A stretch of 64,000 nucleotides of DNA from CBFIDA01 sp965661085 (GTDB lineage Bacteria > Pseudomonadota > Gammaproteobacteria > Comchoanobacterales > Comchoanobacteraceae). Shown here piece after piece: positions 17,955 through 27,142 of this stretch. The notes under the pieces were generated by a model, which had not been told where the DNA came from, ran no database searches, and saw only the letters and a program-made list of their open reading frames with translations. Numbering within the stretch: position 1 is the first letter of the stretch; each line of letters begins with the position of its first letter. The position numbers and the translations under genes are program-made. The stretch is taken from NCBI GenBank assembly GCA_965661085.1, contig CBFIDA010000006.1, positions 21,083 to 85,082 on the forward strand. Direction: 5' to 3'.

Positions 17955-19694
17955 TTAAAAACATTGAAAACGTTGTTGCGCCTTGTGATACAAAGGTTGC
18001 CAAACAAAACGATTGATCAGCAGCACATAACAACACATGACAATGATGCCCAAAGTCATGTCGATGAAGTGCCCATGCGATTGACAACGGGTGATGTAGG
18101 CGCCAAGCCCATGGGCATACAGGGTGGTTTTGCCCCAGCTGATGGCCTCGGCCAAAATGCTGGCATTCCAGGCGCCTCCGGCGGCTGAAATGATGCCGGT
18201 CAGCAGGTGTGGGAAAATGCCAGGCAAAATCAATTTGCGCCACCACAAGAGGTCTTTGACCGCAAACAATCGACAGGCATGGTGCAAATGTTTGGGCAAG
18301 GCTTGCGTGCCAGCAATGACATTAAAGAGAATGTACCATTGTGTGCCCAACACCAACAAAGGTGCGGTCCAAACATCGACATTGAGCTGATGGTGCACAA
18401 TGAGCAACACAAACATTGGAAACAACAAGTTGGCAGGAAATGCCGCCACAAACTGGATCACCGGCTGCAATTTGGTGGCCAAAGTCGGGTGCAGGCCAAT
18501 TTTGACGCCAATGGGCACCCAGATCAAACAACAGATGAAGATCAGCAAGAAGATGCGCAATGCGGTCCACGCCCCCAATAGGATCACATGCAACAATGTC
18601 TCCGTGGTGACAAATGGCCAAATGTAGTGCTCAAAACCCAGTACGGAAGCTGCAAAAATGCTGCCAACAAAGGTCCACCACAGCCACAATTTGTGTTGTT
18701 CGCTGAATATGGGTTTTTTGTTGGGGCGCGCAGACAACGGATGACGTTTGGGCCAGCAGTTGATGCATGCGTTGCTGACTTTTTTGATGTACTGCATGCA
18801 TTGCGGCATGATTTGTGTTTTGGCAAACAGTTTGAGTACCCAACTGGGCTGTGCCACATCTTGACCATGTGGGTCAAGATTGAATTTTTGCGCCCAAACG
18901 GCCATGGGGCGAAAAATCAATTGGTCGTAGGCTACAATCACCCCAAGCATGGCCACCACTGCAATGCCAATGGCATGCATGTTGGCCACATCAACAGCTC
19001 TTGCAATGTAGGAGCCAATGCCAGGCAATAAAATGTGCTGCCCCCCTAGATCGATGGCTTCTGAGGCCACCACAAAAAACCAACCTGCAGACAAAGACAA
19101 CATGGTGTTCCAGAGCAAACTGGGCATGGCAAATGGCACTTCCAAACGCCAAAACGTTTGCCAGCCAGAAAGATGTAAAGATTGTGCTGCTTCCCGCAGT
19201 GCCGGTGGCACGGTACGCAGACTTTGATAAAAACTCAAAATCATGTTCCACACTTGCGATGTGAAGATGGTGAAAATGGCGGCACATTCAGGCCCCAGCA
19301 AACGATGGGGAAAGAGACCAATGAACAACGGCACGCTGATCGACAAAAAGCCCAGGATGGGGATGGACTGTAAAATGTCGATCAAAGGGATGATGACTTT
19401 TTCTGCATACTTGCTTTTGGCAGCCGCTGTACCCAGTAAGAAGGTCACGAGCAACGATACAAAAAGGGCCAAAAACATACGAATGACGCTGCGCAGCGCA
19501 TAAACGGGCAAAGCCGAAACGCTCAATGAAATCGGCAATGTTTCACCGACACTGAAGGGGGCATTCATCTGACGACTGCCCACAATGATCACAAACAACA
19601 AGCACGACATCATGCCAAAAGCAATCACGTCCCAAGCATTGGGTGTGGGGGGGCGATGTAGGTCTTTTCTGGAGGCGGGATTGATGTAGGGCAT
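17955..19694 (-). CDS. NitT/TauT-type ABC transporter permease (fused double permease)
   Basis: A 579-residue protein carrying two tandem binding-protein-dependent permease domains, so one chain forms both halves of the channel. Domain 1 (about 60-270) contains the EAA loop PPALREAAQSLHLSGWQTFWRLEVP. Domain 2 (about 370-575) contains a diverged loop beginning PKHLHHACRLFAVKDLLWWRKLILP. About eleven hydrophobic segments are visible. The fused arrangement with an AAA-associated ATPase and no binding protein occurs as a conserved pair in several gammaproteobacteria. It lies 145 bp downstream of engB in the same orientation. Confidence 0.88.
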   Translation of the reverse strand: MPYINPASRKDLHRPPTPNAWDVIAFGMMSCLLFVIIVGSRQMNAPFSVGETLPISLSVSALPVYALRSVIRMFLALFVSLLVTFLLGTAAAKSKYAEKVIIPLIDILQSIPILGFLSISVPLFIGLFPHRLLGPECAAIFTIFTSQVWNMILSFYQSLRTVPPALREAAQSLHLSGWQTFWRLEVPFAMPSLLWNTMLSLSAGWFFVVASEAIDLGGQHILLPGIGSYIARAVDVANMHAIGIAVVAMLGVIVAYDQLIFRPMAVWAQKFNLDPHGQDVAQPSWVLKLFAKTQIMPQCMQYIKKVSNACINCWPKRHPLSARPNKKPIFSEQHKLWLWWTFVGSIFAASVLGFEHYIWPFVTTETLLHVILLGAWTALRIFLLIFICCLIWVPIGVKIGLHPTLATKLQPVIQFVAAFPANLLFPMFVLLIVHHQLNVDVWTAPLLVLGTQWYILFNVIAGTQALPKHLHHACRLFAVKDLLWWRKLILPGIFPHLLTGIISAAGGAWNASILAEAISWGKTTLYAHGLGAYITRCQSHGHFIDMTLGIIVMCCYVLLINRFVWQPLYHKAQQRFQCF

Positions 19695-19839
19695 GTGACC
19701 AACCTTGGTGTTTTGGTGTGCGCATTGCCTGACCCTCAGGGGTCATATCCATGCTTGTTGGTTATAGCACACCGCCCATGTTTTGTACAGATGGCGGTGG
19801 TGGTCTCTGAACCATGCAGACACGGCGAAGAGATCGCCT

Positions 19840-20457
19840 TCAGTGCGTGTCGTCGCAATAAGTTTGTAGTGTTTTGCCAAGCGTTTCCATGCCCAGGCGT
19901 GTCCGTGCTGAGAAGATTTGTACGGTACTGTTGGGGAGGTTTTGGAAGACTGCTGTGTTTTGATAGGCCATGCAGGCCTGCATGGCCTGGTTTTTTGAAA
20001 GCTTGTCGGCTTTGTTCAACAGAATGTGAATGGGCATTTGTAGGGTGCGACAGGTGTCTAAAAACGCCAAGTCTGTTTTTTGATTGGGGTGGCGTATGTC
20101 CATGATGATGCAAATGGCTGTCAGTGAGAAACGCTTTTTCAAATAGTGTTGTACCATGACCTGCCATTTTTGCGTTTGGCTTTTGGGCAATGCGGCATAG
20201 CCATAACCTGGGAAATCGACGAGACGATGATGATCATCGAGCTCAAAGACATTCATGCATTGGGTCCGACCTGGTGTTTTACTGGTCTTGGCAATGTTGA
20301 TGCCAGTCAAGGCATTGATCACGCTCGACTTGCCGGCGTTGGATCGGCCCATGAATGCAAATTCAATGCCAATGTCGGGTGGCAAATCGGCCACATGGAC
20401 CGTGCTCTGGTGGTAGGTGGCTTGACGCAGTTTTTTTAGGATGGGCAAGGCGGTCAT
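19840..20457 (-). CDS. engB: ribosome-biogenesis GTPase EngB (YihA/YsxC)
   Basis: A 205-residue TRAFAC-class GTPase needed for 50S ribosomal subunit assembly. The G motifs are in order: G1 GRSNAGKSS at 37-45, G2 with TPGRTQ, G3 DFPGYGYA, and G4 LNKADKL, then a terminal FSARTRLG (G5-like). Length is typical. It follows erpA by 9 bp on the same strand. Confidence 0.95.
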   Translation of the reverse strand: MTALPILKKLRQATYHQSTVHVADLPPDIGIEFAFMGRSNAGKSSVINALTGINIAKTSKTPGRTQCMNVFELDDHHRLVDFPGYGYAALPKSQTQKWQVMVQHYLKKRFSLTAICIIMDIRHPNQKTDLAFLDTCRTLQMPIHILLNKADKLSKNQAMQACMAYQNTAVFQNLPNSTVQIFSARTRLGMETLGKTLQTYCDDTH

Positions 20458-20466
20458 GGTTGTGGG

Positions 20467-20823
20467 CTACATGGAGAAAGATTCGCCGCAGCCACAGGTG
20501 CCGCTGGCATTGGGGTTCATGATGATGAAACGCTCACCTTGGATGTCTTTTTTGTAATCCAGGGTTGCGCCCATTAAGTATTGTAAGCTCATGCTGTCGA
20601 TCAGCACTTTGGCGTCAGGAAACTTGGGGTGCTGAAAGCTTTGATCGTCGGCTTGACCGGCTTCATCGTCAAAACTGAAACAGTACTCAAAACCAGAGCA
20701 GCCCCCGCCTTGAATGTGCACCCGCAACGCCAAGGTTTCATCGGGCTCCAAGGCCACCAGTTCGGTGATCTTTTGTGCAGCACTGTCTGTCAAAACAAAG
20801 AGAGTTTGTGTGGTTGCTGTCAT
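20467..20823 (-). CDS. erpA: iron-sulfur cluster insertion protein ErpA
   Basis: A 118-residue A-type carrier that delivers Fe-S clusters to apoproteins. The three invariant cysteines are present: one in GGGCSGFEYCF and the C-terminal pair in TCGCGESF. LTDSAAQKI and DYKKDIQGERF are family blocks. The frame runs 11 codons upstream, but the ATG at 20823 fits the family N-terminus. It heads a minus-strand group with engB. Confidence 0.93.
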   Translation of the reverse strand: MTATTQTLFVLTDSAAQKITELVALEPDETLALRVHIQGGGCSGFEYCFSFDDEAGQADDQSFQHPKFPDAKVLIDSMSLQYLMGATLDYKKDIQGERFIIMNPNASGTCGCGESFSM

Positions 20824-20950
20824 GTTTTTGACCTGTGGCTCATGAGATAGGTGCATGATAACACATGCATTCGCTGAAAGGCCATGTTTTCTTCAGCATG
20901 GCATGTGCATGGGTGTTGGTGCCATGTGGCGTGTTTTTTAGAGGGGGCTG

Positions 20951-20959
20951 TGTTATGCT
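20951..20959 (+). promoter_or_regulatory. possible extended -10 element before prlC
   Basis: TGT followed by TATGCT (20954-20959) forms an extended -10. No good -35 is evident. It is about 65 bp before the prlC ATG. Confidence 0.35.
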
Positions 20960-21023
20960 TGGAGCGCTTGTTGACCGTTGGTGTCGATGAAGCTGCCAAC
21001 AATGCCAAAAGGAGATGCATCGT

Positions 21024-23087
21024 ATGTCACAGATCAACCCGCTTTTCTCAGAGGCGCTGCCTGACTTTTCAGCACTGGCTGCCGATCACATTGAACCGGC
21101 CATCACAGCAGTGTTGGACGACTATGACACCTGGTTGGCTGAGCTGGCCTCACACGACGCAACCATCCCTTGGACTTGGTCGACATTGGTTGAACCCATG
21201 ACTGCCATGGATGTGCGATTGAGTCGGATGTGGACGTTTGTGTCCCACCTCAATGCCGTTTGTAGCAATGACACTTGGCGTTCGGCCTACATGGCACAAC
21301 TGGAACGTTTATCGATTTTTTCTGCCCAGATGGGGCAAAATCAGACGCTGTATGCGGCTTTTCAAAGTTTGACCAACCAGCCTGAATACCAAACGTACAG
21401 TTCAGCTCAAAAGAAAATGATTGAAAATCGATTGCGTGACGCCGAGTTGTCGGGTGTGGCATTGCCCAAAGGGGCACGTGAACCGTTCGTTGCATTGCAA
21501 GCCAAACTGAGCAAGCTGTCTCAGACCTTTGAAAACCATGTGCTCGATGCATCCGATGCTTGGCATTTGGACGGTGCAGATTTGGCCGATTTGGCGGGCA
21601 TGCCTGAGGCCGATTTGGCAGTGGCCAAAGCGACGGCACCAGAGGGCATGGCGTATCGTTTGCAACTCAAGCCCAACATGGTTCAAGCCGTGCTCAATCA
21701 TGTGCAAAATAGGACCATCCGCCAGACCGTTTATCATGCTTGGGTGACGCGTGCATCTGACGTTGGGCCACATGCTGGCACCTATGACAACAGCGAGGTG
21801 ATGACGGCATTGTTGGCGGCCAGAACGGAAGAAGCCAACATGCTCGATCGGCCACATTATGCGGCATTGTCTTTGGTGCCCAAGATGGCAACCAGCCCAG
21901 AAGAAGTGGTGGCTTTTCTAGAGCGGTTGGGACATCGTGCCATGCCTTATGCACAGCAAGAAAAAGAGACGCTCTTGGCGTTTGCCAAGACGCATCTTGG
22001 CATGGATGCGGTCGAGCCTTGGGATCTGGGTTTTGTCAGCGAGGCACTGCAGCAACATGCTTATCAAATTGATTCCAAAGCGGTTCGGGCCTATTTTACT
22101 TTGGACAAAGTCATGCAAGGTTTGTTTGATTTGTGCGAACGTTTGTTTGGCATTGTGTTTGAGCAGGATGCGGCCATTGCTGTATGGCATGATCAGGTCC
22201 AAACCTATTGGCTGAAAAACACCACAGGCGAGCGTGTGGGCATGCTCTACTTGGATTTGTTCAGCCGCGACAAAAAACGCGGTGGTGCTTGGATGAACAA
22301 TGCCCAAGACCGTGTGCGTGCCACCCATACCACCACCGATCCATGGGTCTTTCTGACATGCAACTTCACGCCCCCAGTTGATGGTACCCCAACTTTGCTT
22401 AATCATGACGATGTTGTGACGCTGTTTCATGAGATGGGCCATTGTCTGCACTGTTTGTTGACCCGTGTGGATGTGCATGGGGTCAGTGGCATTTCAGGGG
22501 TGGCTTGGGATGCGGTGGAGTTGCCCAGCCAATTGTTGGAACACTGGTGTTGGCAGCCTGAGATGTTGGACCAATTGACCTGCCACCATGAGACACAAGC
22601 GTCCATGCCACAAGACATGCAAGCCAAATTGATCCGGACACGACACTTTCAAGCTGGCATGCAGTTGCTGAGACAGGTACAATTTGCCCTTTTTGACATG
22701 CGTTTGCACATGCAGTCCTCGGATTTTTCAATTGAAACAATGGATGCATTGTTGGCAGACATTCGACAGTCCTTTGGTGTCTTCCCCGCTTATCCTCAAC
22801 AGCGTTTTGCCCACAGCTTCAGTCATGTTTTTGGCGGTGGTTATGCCGCGGGTTATTACAGTTATTTGTGGGCTCAGGTTTTGGCCAGCGATGTGTTTGC
22901 AGCATTTGAAGAGACACACATCTTTGATGCAGATGTTGGGCAACGTTACCTCGATACCATTTTGTCTCAGGGTGGCAGTGTCGACATGCAAGTCGCCTTC
23001 AGAGCATTTCGTGGCCGTCTGCCTGAAGAAAGTGCCCTGTTGCGTCATCTGGGGTTGGACGATTTGACTGCCAAAGAGGTGGCATGA
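21024..23087 (+). CDS. prlC: oligopeptidase A
   Basis: A cytosolic M3-family zinc metallopeptidase that degrades short peptides, including cleaved signal peptides. 687 residues, as in the family. The zinc site is HEMGH at 469-473 in LFHEMGHCLHCLL, with the third ligand Glu about 25 residues on, in the VAWDAVELPSQLLEHW stretch. FGGGYAAGYYSYLWA near the C-terminus is also diagnostic. Two ATGs (21015, 21024) are possible; AGGAG abuts the first, so the second is preferred. The stop overlaps the rpiA start (ATGA). Confidence 0.95.
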   Translation: MSQINPLFSEALPDFSALAADHIEPAITAVLDDYDTWLAELASHDATIPWTWSTLVEPMTAMDVRLSRMWTFVSHLNAVCSNDTWRSAYMAQLERLSIFSAQMGQNQTLYAAFQSLTNQPEYQTYSSAQKKMIENRLRDAELSGVALPKGAREPFVALQAKLSKLSQTFENHVLDASDAWHLDGADLADLAGMPEADLAVAKATAPEGMAYRLQLKPNMVQAVLNHVQNRTIRQTVYHAWVTRASDVGPHAGTYDNSEVMTALLAARTEEANMLDRPHYAALSLVPKMATSPEEVVAFLERLGHRAMPYAQQEKETLLAFAKTHLGMDAVEPWDLGFVSEALQQHAYQIDSKAVRAYFTLDKVMQGLFDLCERLFGIVFEQDAAIAVWHDQVQTYWLKNTTGERVGMLYLDLFSRDKKRGGAWMNNAQDRVRATHTTTDPWVFLTCNFTPPVDGTPTLLNHDDVVTLFHEMGHCLHCLLTRVDVHGVSGISGVAWDAVELPSQLLEHWCWQPEMLDQLTCHHETQASMPQDMQAKLIRTRHFQAGMQLLRQVQFALFDMRLHMQSSDFSIETMDALLADIRQSFGVFPAYPQQRFAHSFSHVFGGGYAAGYYSYLWAQVLASDVFAAFEETHIFDADVGQRYLDTILSQGGSVDMQVAFRAFRGRLPEESALLRHLGLDDLTAKEVA

Positions 23088-23755
23088 TGCAACAAGACCT
23101 CAAACAGGCCGCGGCCACGCATGCATTGCAGTATGTTTTGGATCACGATGTCATTGGCATTGGCACAGGATCTACGGTTGATCTTTTCATCGCCGCGCTC
23201 GGCAAAGCACCACATCGGTTGAAAGGGGCAGTGACGACCTCGAAGCGCTCTGCTGCTTTGTTGCAGCAACAAGGCATTCCTGTGCTGCAACTGAACAGCA
23301 CAGGCACTTTGCCGGTGTACATCGATGGTGCCGATGAGGTCAATGCCTGGGGACATTGCATCAAAGGTGGCGGTGGTGCGTTGACACAAGAAAAAATTGT
23401 GGCCAGTGCCTCCAGGCGATTTGTTTGTGTGGTGGATGCCACCAAAGTGGTGCCGACCCTCGGGACGTTTCCATTGGCGATTGAAGTGTTGGATGTGGCG
23501 CGCAGTCATGTGGCACGACAGATTTTGGCCATGGGGGGTGATCCCGTTTACCGAGAAGGTTTTGTCACCGACAATGGCCATGTCATTTTGGATGTGTATG
23601 GTCTGGATTTGACCAATGCCGCCCAGGTGTCAACACAACTCAATCAAATTGCTGGTGTGGTCGCACATGGTCTGTTTGTGGCAACGCCTGCCCATGTTGT
23701 GGTGGTGGGCGATGCTGCAGGTGTCAAGGTGTTGACGCCAACGCAGCCTGCTTGA
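23084..23755 (+). CDS. rpiA: ribose-5-phosphate isomerase A
   Basis: Interconverts ribose 5-phosphate and ribulose 5-phosphate. The 223 residues show IGIGTGSTVDLFI (phosphate loop), VTTSKRSA, YIDGADEVN with the catalytic acidic residues, IKGGGGALTQEKI, and the C-terminal block GVVAHGLFVATPAHVVVVG. The ATG overlaps the prlC stop by 4 bp, so translation is probably coupled. It ends directly against the convergent ygfA gene with no intergenic base. rpe at the window start completes the non-oxidative isomerase/epimerase pair. Confidence 0.96.
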   Translation: MMQQDLKQAAATHALQYVLDHDVIGIGTGSTVDLFIAALGKAPHRLKGAVTTSKRSAALLQQQGIPVLQLNSTGTLPVYIDGADEVNAWGHCIKGGGGALTQEKIVASASRRFVCVVDATKVVPTLGTFPLAIEVLDVARSHVARQILAMGGDPVYREGFVTDNGHVILDVYGLDLTNAAQVSTQLNQIAGVVAHGLFVATPAHVVVVGDAAGVKVLTPTQPA

Positions 23756-24313
23756 TCATACGGTGGTGTCAATCAGCACCACCGCATCACAGGTTTGGTC
23801 CCAAGGGTCTTGCGGCAGGGCATCACAGCATTGAATGTCGAATGCCACCCCCATGATCGGCGGCTTTGTTGGGCCATTGAGATAACGATCGTAATAGCCG
23901 CCACCTGTGCCCAGCCGTTTGCCACAGCGTGTGAGCCCAAGACAGGGCACCACGATCAAATCCATGTCTGTAAGATGCGTGGCTTTGCCGTCTGTGTTGG
24001 GTTCGGCAATGCCAAATCGGTTGGGGGTGCAAGCATCGTCGGGTTGCCAGGCATAAAAGGTCATGTGGCCTTTCAGCGTGGGGTGGATCACTGGCAAATG
24101 CAGGTGTTTGCCTTGTGTCTGGCGACTGGTGATCAAGGACGACATGTTGAGTTCTTGGGGCGTGGCATGGTACACGCCAATGTGCTTCGCTTGTTGCCAA
24201 AGTGGATGCTGGCCAATTTGAGCGATGCACCGTTGGCGTGCTGCGTGGCGTTGCGACGCAGTCAAGGCAGCACGTAGATGCTGTAGCTGTTGACGCAGTT
24301 GTTTTTTATCCAT
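23756..24313 (-). CDS. ygfA: 5-formyltetrahydrofolate cyclo-ligase
   Basis: Converts 5-formyltetrahydrofolate to methenyltetrahydrofolate using ATP. The 185 residues carry the family landmarks: MDKKQLRQQLQHLRAALTAS at the N-terminus, DLIVVPCLGLTRCGKRLGTGGGYYDRYL (in blocks) near the C-terminus, and VAFDIQ. As in E. coli and many proteobacteria, the 6S RNA gene lies immediately upstream in the same orientation, 20 bp from the start codon. Such ygfA genes are usually cotranscribed with ssrS. Confidence 0.93.
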   Translation of the reverse strand: MDKKQLRQQLQHLRAALTASQRHAARQRCIAQIGQHPLWQQAKHIGVYHATPQELNMSSLITSRQTQGKHLHLPVIHPTLKGHMTFYAWQPDDACTPNRFGIAEPNTDGKATHLTDMDLIVVPCLGLTRCGKRLGTGGGYYDRYLNGPTKPPIMGVAFDIQCCDALPQDPWDQTCDAVVLIDTTV

Positions 24314-24333
24314 AGGCCTATTTATGATGAAGT

Positions 24334-24504
24334 GCTTTGGAATCCTGTACGCCGGCTTCTGAACCCTTAGGTTCAGGTGGGTGCCTCGCCAGTGGCATCA
24401 GACTCTCCAGCCATGTGGATGTGTGCAACAGCCAGTGGGTTGGGCGCCCTGCTTGTATGAGTATAGATTCTGAAACGCGATCATACAGTGATCGATTCCA
24501 AAGC
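24334..24504 (-). ncRNA. ssrS: 6S RNA
   Basis: A ~171-nt RNA that mimics an open promoter and sequesters sigma-70 RNA polymerase. The ends form a perfect 11-bp closing stem: GCTTTGGAATC at the 5' end (24504-24494) pairs with GATTCCAAAGC at the 3' end (24344-24334). The 3' arm contains the conserved hairpin CTGAACC-TAAG-GGTTCAG (24376-24359), equivalent to the TTGAACCAAGGGTTCAA block of E. coli 6S RNA, followed by a GCCGGCGTACAGG stretch like GCCTGCGGCGGCAT. It lies directly upstream of ygfA, the classic location. The exact ends are inferred from the stem. Confidence 0.88.
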
Positions 24505-24510
24505 CTTCAC

Positions 24511-24516
24511 ATCTTA
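24511..24516 (-). promoter_or_regulatory. -10 element of the 6S RNA promoter
   Basis: TAAGAT read on the minus strand, six bases before the inferred 6S RNA 5' end. A weak -35 (ATGGCA) lies 18 bp further upstream. Confidence 0.5.
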
Positions 24517-24734
24517 ACCTGATTTTCGCATGGATGCCATACATGATCTGCCTAAGGTGATTGCCAAAGTGATCATGCGGCACCAGACCTGACGGTGCTT
24601 GATGGCCGCTTTTGTGTCAGCTGTAGGTCTACTCAATACGATGCTGTGGTGTTGTTGTGATGACAATGGCACGGTTTTTTTGTATGCTGGATGTGTTTTA
24701 GACTGATGTTGGGCAAGTACAGGGGGCAGTGAAG

Positions 24735-25493
24735 ATGGCAACAATGCGTGTGGTGATCAGTGGCGCAAAAGGCAAGATGGGTCAATTGGCCCAAACTGTC
24801 ATTGCCGATCGTTCTGATTTGACTTGCGTCGGGTGCATCCATCGTGGTGATGATTTCCAAGCCAAGTTGGCCCATTGGCAACCAGATGTGCTGCTTGATT
24901 TAACAGCGCCAGACTGTGTCATGCAGCACACCGAAACAGCGATTGCCATGGGCATTCGTCCTGTCATTGGCACCAGTGGTTTGACGCATGCGCAGGTTTT
25001 GGCGTTGCAAGATCAGGCCAAAGCCAAAGGTTTGGGGGGCGTGATTGCGCCCAACTTTTCCATTGCGGCGGTGTTGATGATGCAGTGTGCGGCCCTGTGC
25101 GCCCGCCACATGCCCAATGCCAGCATCATCGAAGCCCATCATCCCAACAAAAAAGATGCGCCTTCAGGCACAGCCGTCAAAACCGCAACATTGATTGCCG
25201 AACATCGTCAACAGGCGCCTATGGCGCATCACAGTGCTGAGCACATGCCAGGCACATTGGGGCATGTTTACCAAGGTGTGCCGATTCATGCCTTGCGCCA
25301 GCCAGGCGTGATTGCAGATCAAACCATTTGTTTTGCAGGACACGGTGAGCAATTGACACTCAAGCATCACACCCAGGACCGTGCCTGTTTTGGTACAGGC
25401 ATGATCTTGGCATGCCAAGCTGCAATGGATCTCAATCATGTGGTCTATGGCCTAGAGCACATTTTGTTTGCGGCACAAGATGCCGTTCTTTGA
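24735..25493 (+). CDS. dapB: 4-hydroxy-tetrahydrodipicolinate reductase
   Basis: NAD(P)H-dependent reductase of the lysine/diaminopimelate pathway, needed for peptidoglycan. 252 residues. The Rossmann motif is VVISGAKGKMGQ, VIGTSGL and APNFSIAAVLMM are conserved, and the active-site signature EAHHPNKKDAPSGTA contains the catalytic His pair and Lys. The CFGTGMILACQAA end matches the family. A GTG at 24729 is in frame, but AGGGGG at 24721-24726 suits the ATG at 24735. Confidence 0.95.
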   Translation: MATMRVVISGAKGKMGQLAQTVIADRSDLTCVGCIHRGDDFQAKLAHWQPDVLLDLTAPDCVMQHTETAIAMGIRPVIGTSGLTHAQVLALQDQAKAKGLGGVIAPNFSIAAVLMMQCAALCARHMPNASIIEAHHPNKKDAPSGTAVKTATLIAEHRQQAPMAHHSAEHMPGTLGHVYQGVPIHALRQPGVIADQTICFAGHGEQLTLKHHTQDRACFGTGMILACQAAMDLNHVVYGLEHILFAAQDAVL

Positions 25494-25647
25494 CCTGCAA
25501 GTGATGCGTGGCAACACATGACGCTTGGACCCGTTTTGATGAAAAGAAGCAATGAGCTTATGTTGTGCCATGATTGCAGTCATGCGGATGCGGGCGTGAC
25601 GCCTTATTGTTGGGCCTCAAAAGCGCACCAATTTTACGATTGGCTGC

Positions 25648-27018
25648 TCAACCCAAGCAGGCTTGTAAAAAAACAATCAGAATGCCGAGTGGGGTCCACC
25701 ATCGAATGGTCATCTGCCATACTTTGAATTGAAGGGTATGGGGCAGTTGCAGTGCCTGCTGGGCAGCTTTGGTAGGCAAGCAGCGCCCTGCAAACCATGC
25801 AAAGCCCAGGCCGCCAATCGGCAACATCAAGTTGGTGGTCAAATCGGTGATGGCGCCAAAGATGTCCCAGTGCTGAAAGATCAAGACATGATGTAAAACA
25901 TTGAAGGACATCAAGCACACCATGCCCATGAGCCAGGCGCTGCCACCCACACAGCAGGACGCTTTGCGTCGTGACCAGGCTGTGCGTTCTGTCAGCATCA
26001 TGACCAATGGTTCTGCTAGGGAAATGGAAGAGGTCCATGCGGCAAAGATCAGCAACAAGAAGAAGAGGGCGCCAAACAAGATGCCACCCCCCATCTGGGC
26101 AAAAGCCACAGGCAGTGCTTCAAACATCAAACCTGGTCCAGATTGAGGGGGCAAATGGTACGTGAACACCAAGGGGAAGATGGCCATGCCGGCCAAAACA
26201 GCCACCAAAACATCCAACGACACAATCCATGCAATGGAGGGGCCGATGGGTTGTTTTTGGGGCACATAGGCGCCGTAAACCAAAATACAGCCTGCCCCGA
26301 CCGCCAAAGTGAAAAAAGCATGGCCCATGGCTGAAATGATGACAGACGATGTGATGTCATCCAGCCGAACTGCAAACAAAAAATGCCAGGCTTGCTCAAA
26401 CCCTGCAAGGCTTGCGCCGTAGCCCACCAACACAATTAAAATGCCAAACAAACAGGGCATCATGTACTTGGAAGCACGTTCGAGGCCTTGTTGGACACCA
26501 CGGTTCACCACCCAAAGCGTCATACACATGAACGCCGTATGGCAGGCGGCCAACTGGCCAGGTGAGGCCATAAAACTTTGCCACATGGCATGAATATGGC
26601 TGGCATTGAGACCCTGTAAATGCCCCATGAGTGTTTCAATGAGGTAATGGATGCTCCAGCCTGCCACCACACTGTAGAAAGACAGCACCAACCAAAGGGT
26701 GCAGGCCCCAAGCCAGCCCAAGGTGGGCCAGGCTGGATGGCAGTTGTAGCGTTTGGCCAAAATGGTCAGGCTGTTGACAGGATTGTGCTGCCCCATGCGT
26801 CCTATCAACATTTCTGCAAACATCAAAGGCACACCAATGATTAAAACACAAATCATGTACACCAACACGAAAGCACTGCCGCCATGGGTGCCTGCCATGT
26901 ATGGAAATTTCCAAATATTGCCCAACCCCACGGCAGCGCCTGTGGTGGCCAAAATGAAGCCCAATTTAGAAGACCATTGTTCGGGTGTCTGCGTTGGCAC
27001 TGTCGGTTCCTCGCCCAT
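25648..27018 (-). CDS. sodium-dependent transporter of the NSS (SNF) family
   Basis: A 456-residue Na+-coupled amino-acid-type symporter with about eleven transmembrane helices. The family signature for the first helix, TTGAAVGLGNIWKFPYMAGTHGGSAF (in part), contains the unwound substrate/Na+ site. Other conserved parts are GVPLMFAEMLIGR, SFYSVVAGWSIHYL and GHAFFTLAVGAGCILVYGAY. Bacterial members move tyrosine, tryptophan, alanine or leucine; the substrate cannot be assigned. Encoded alone, convergent with dapB. Confidence 0.9.
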   Translation of the reverse strand: MGEEPTVPTQTPEQWSSKLGFILATTGAAVGLGNIWKFPYMAGTHGGSAFVLVYMICVLIIGVPLMFAEMLIGRMGQHNPVNSLTILAKRYNCHPAWPTLGWLGACTLWLVLSFYSVVAGWSIHYLIETLMGHLQGLNASHIHAMWQSFMASPGQLAACHTAFMCMTLWVVNRGVQQGLERASKYMMPCLFGILIVLVGYGASLAGFEQAWHFLFAVRLDDITSSVIISAMGHAFFTLAVGAGCILVYGAYVPQKQPIGPSIAWIVSLDVLVAVLAGMAIFPLVFTYHLPPQSGPGLMFEALPVAFAQMGGGILFGALFFLLLIFAAWTSSISLAEPLVMMLTERTAWSRRKASCCVGGSAWLMGMVCLMSFNVLHHVLIFQHWDIFGAITDLTTNLMLPIGGLGFAWFAGRCLPTKAAQQALQLPHTLQFKVWQMTIRWWTPLGILIVFLQACLG

Positions 27019-27142
27019 TCAATTGAATGTCAGTTTATCAACAGACACGCTGAGAAGAAAGGGGTACGCAGCATGCCTGTCTTTTAATAGACTGGACGTT
27101 TGATGCGGTGTGGCATGGCTACGGTACCAAGGGTGTCATGCC

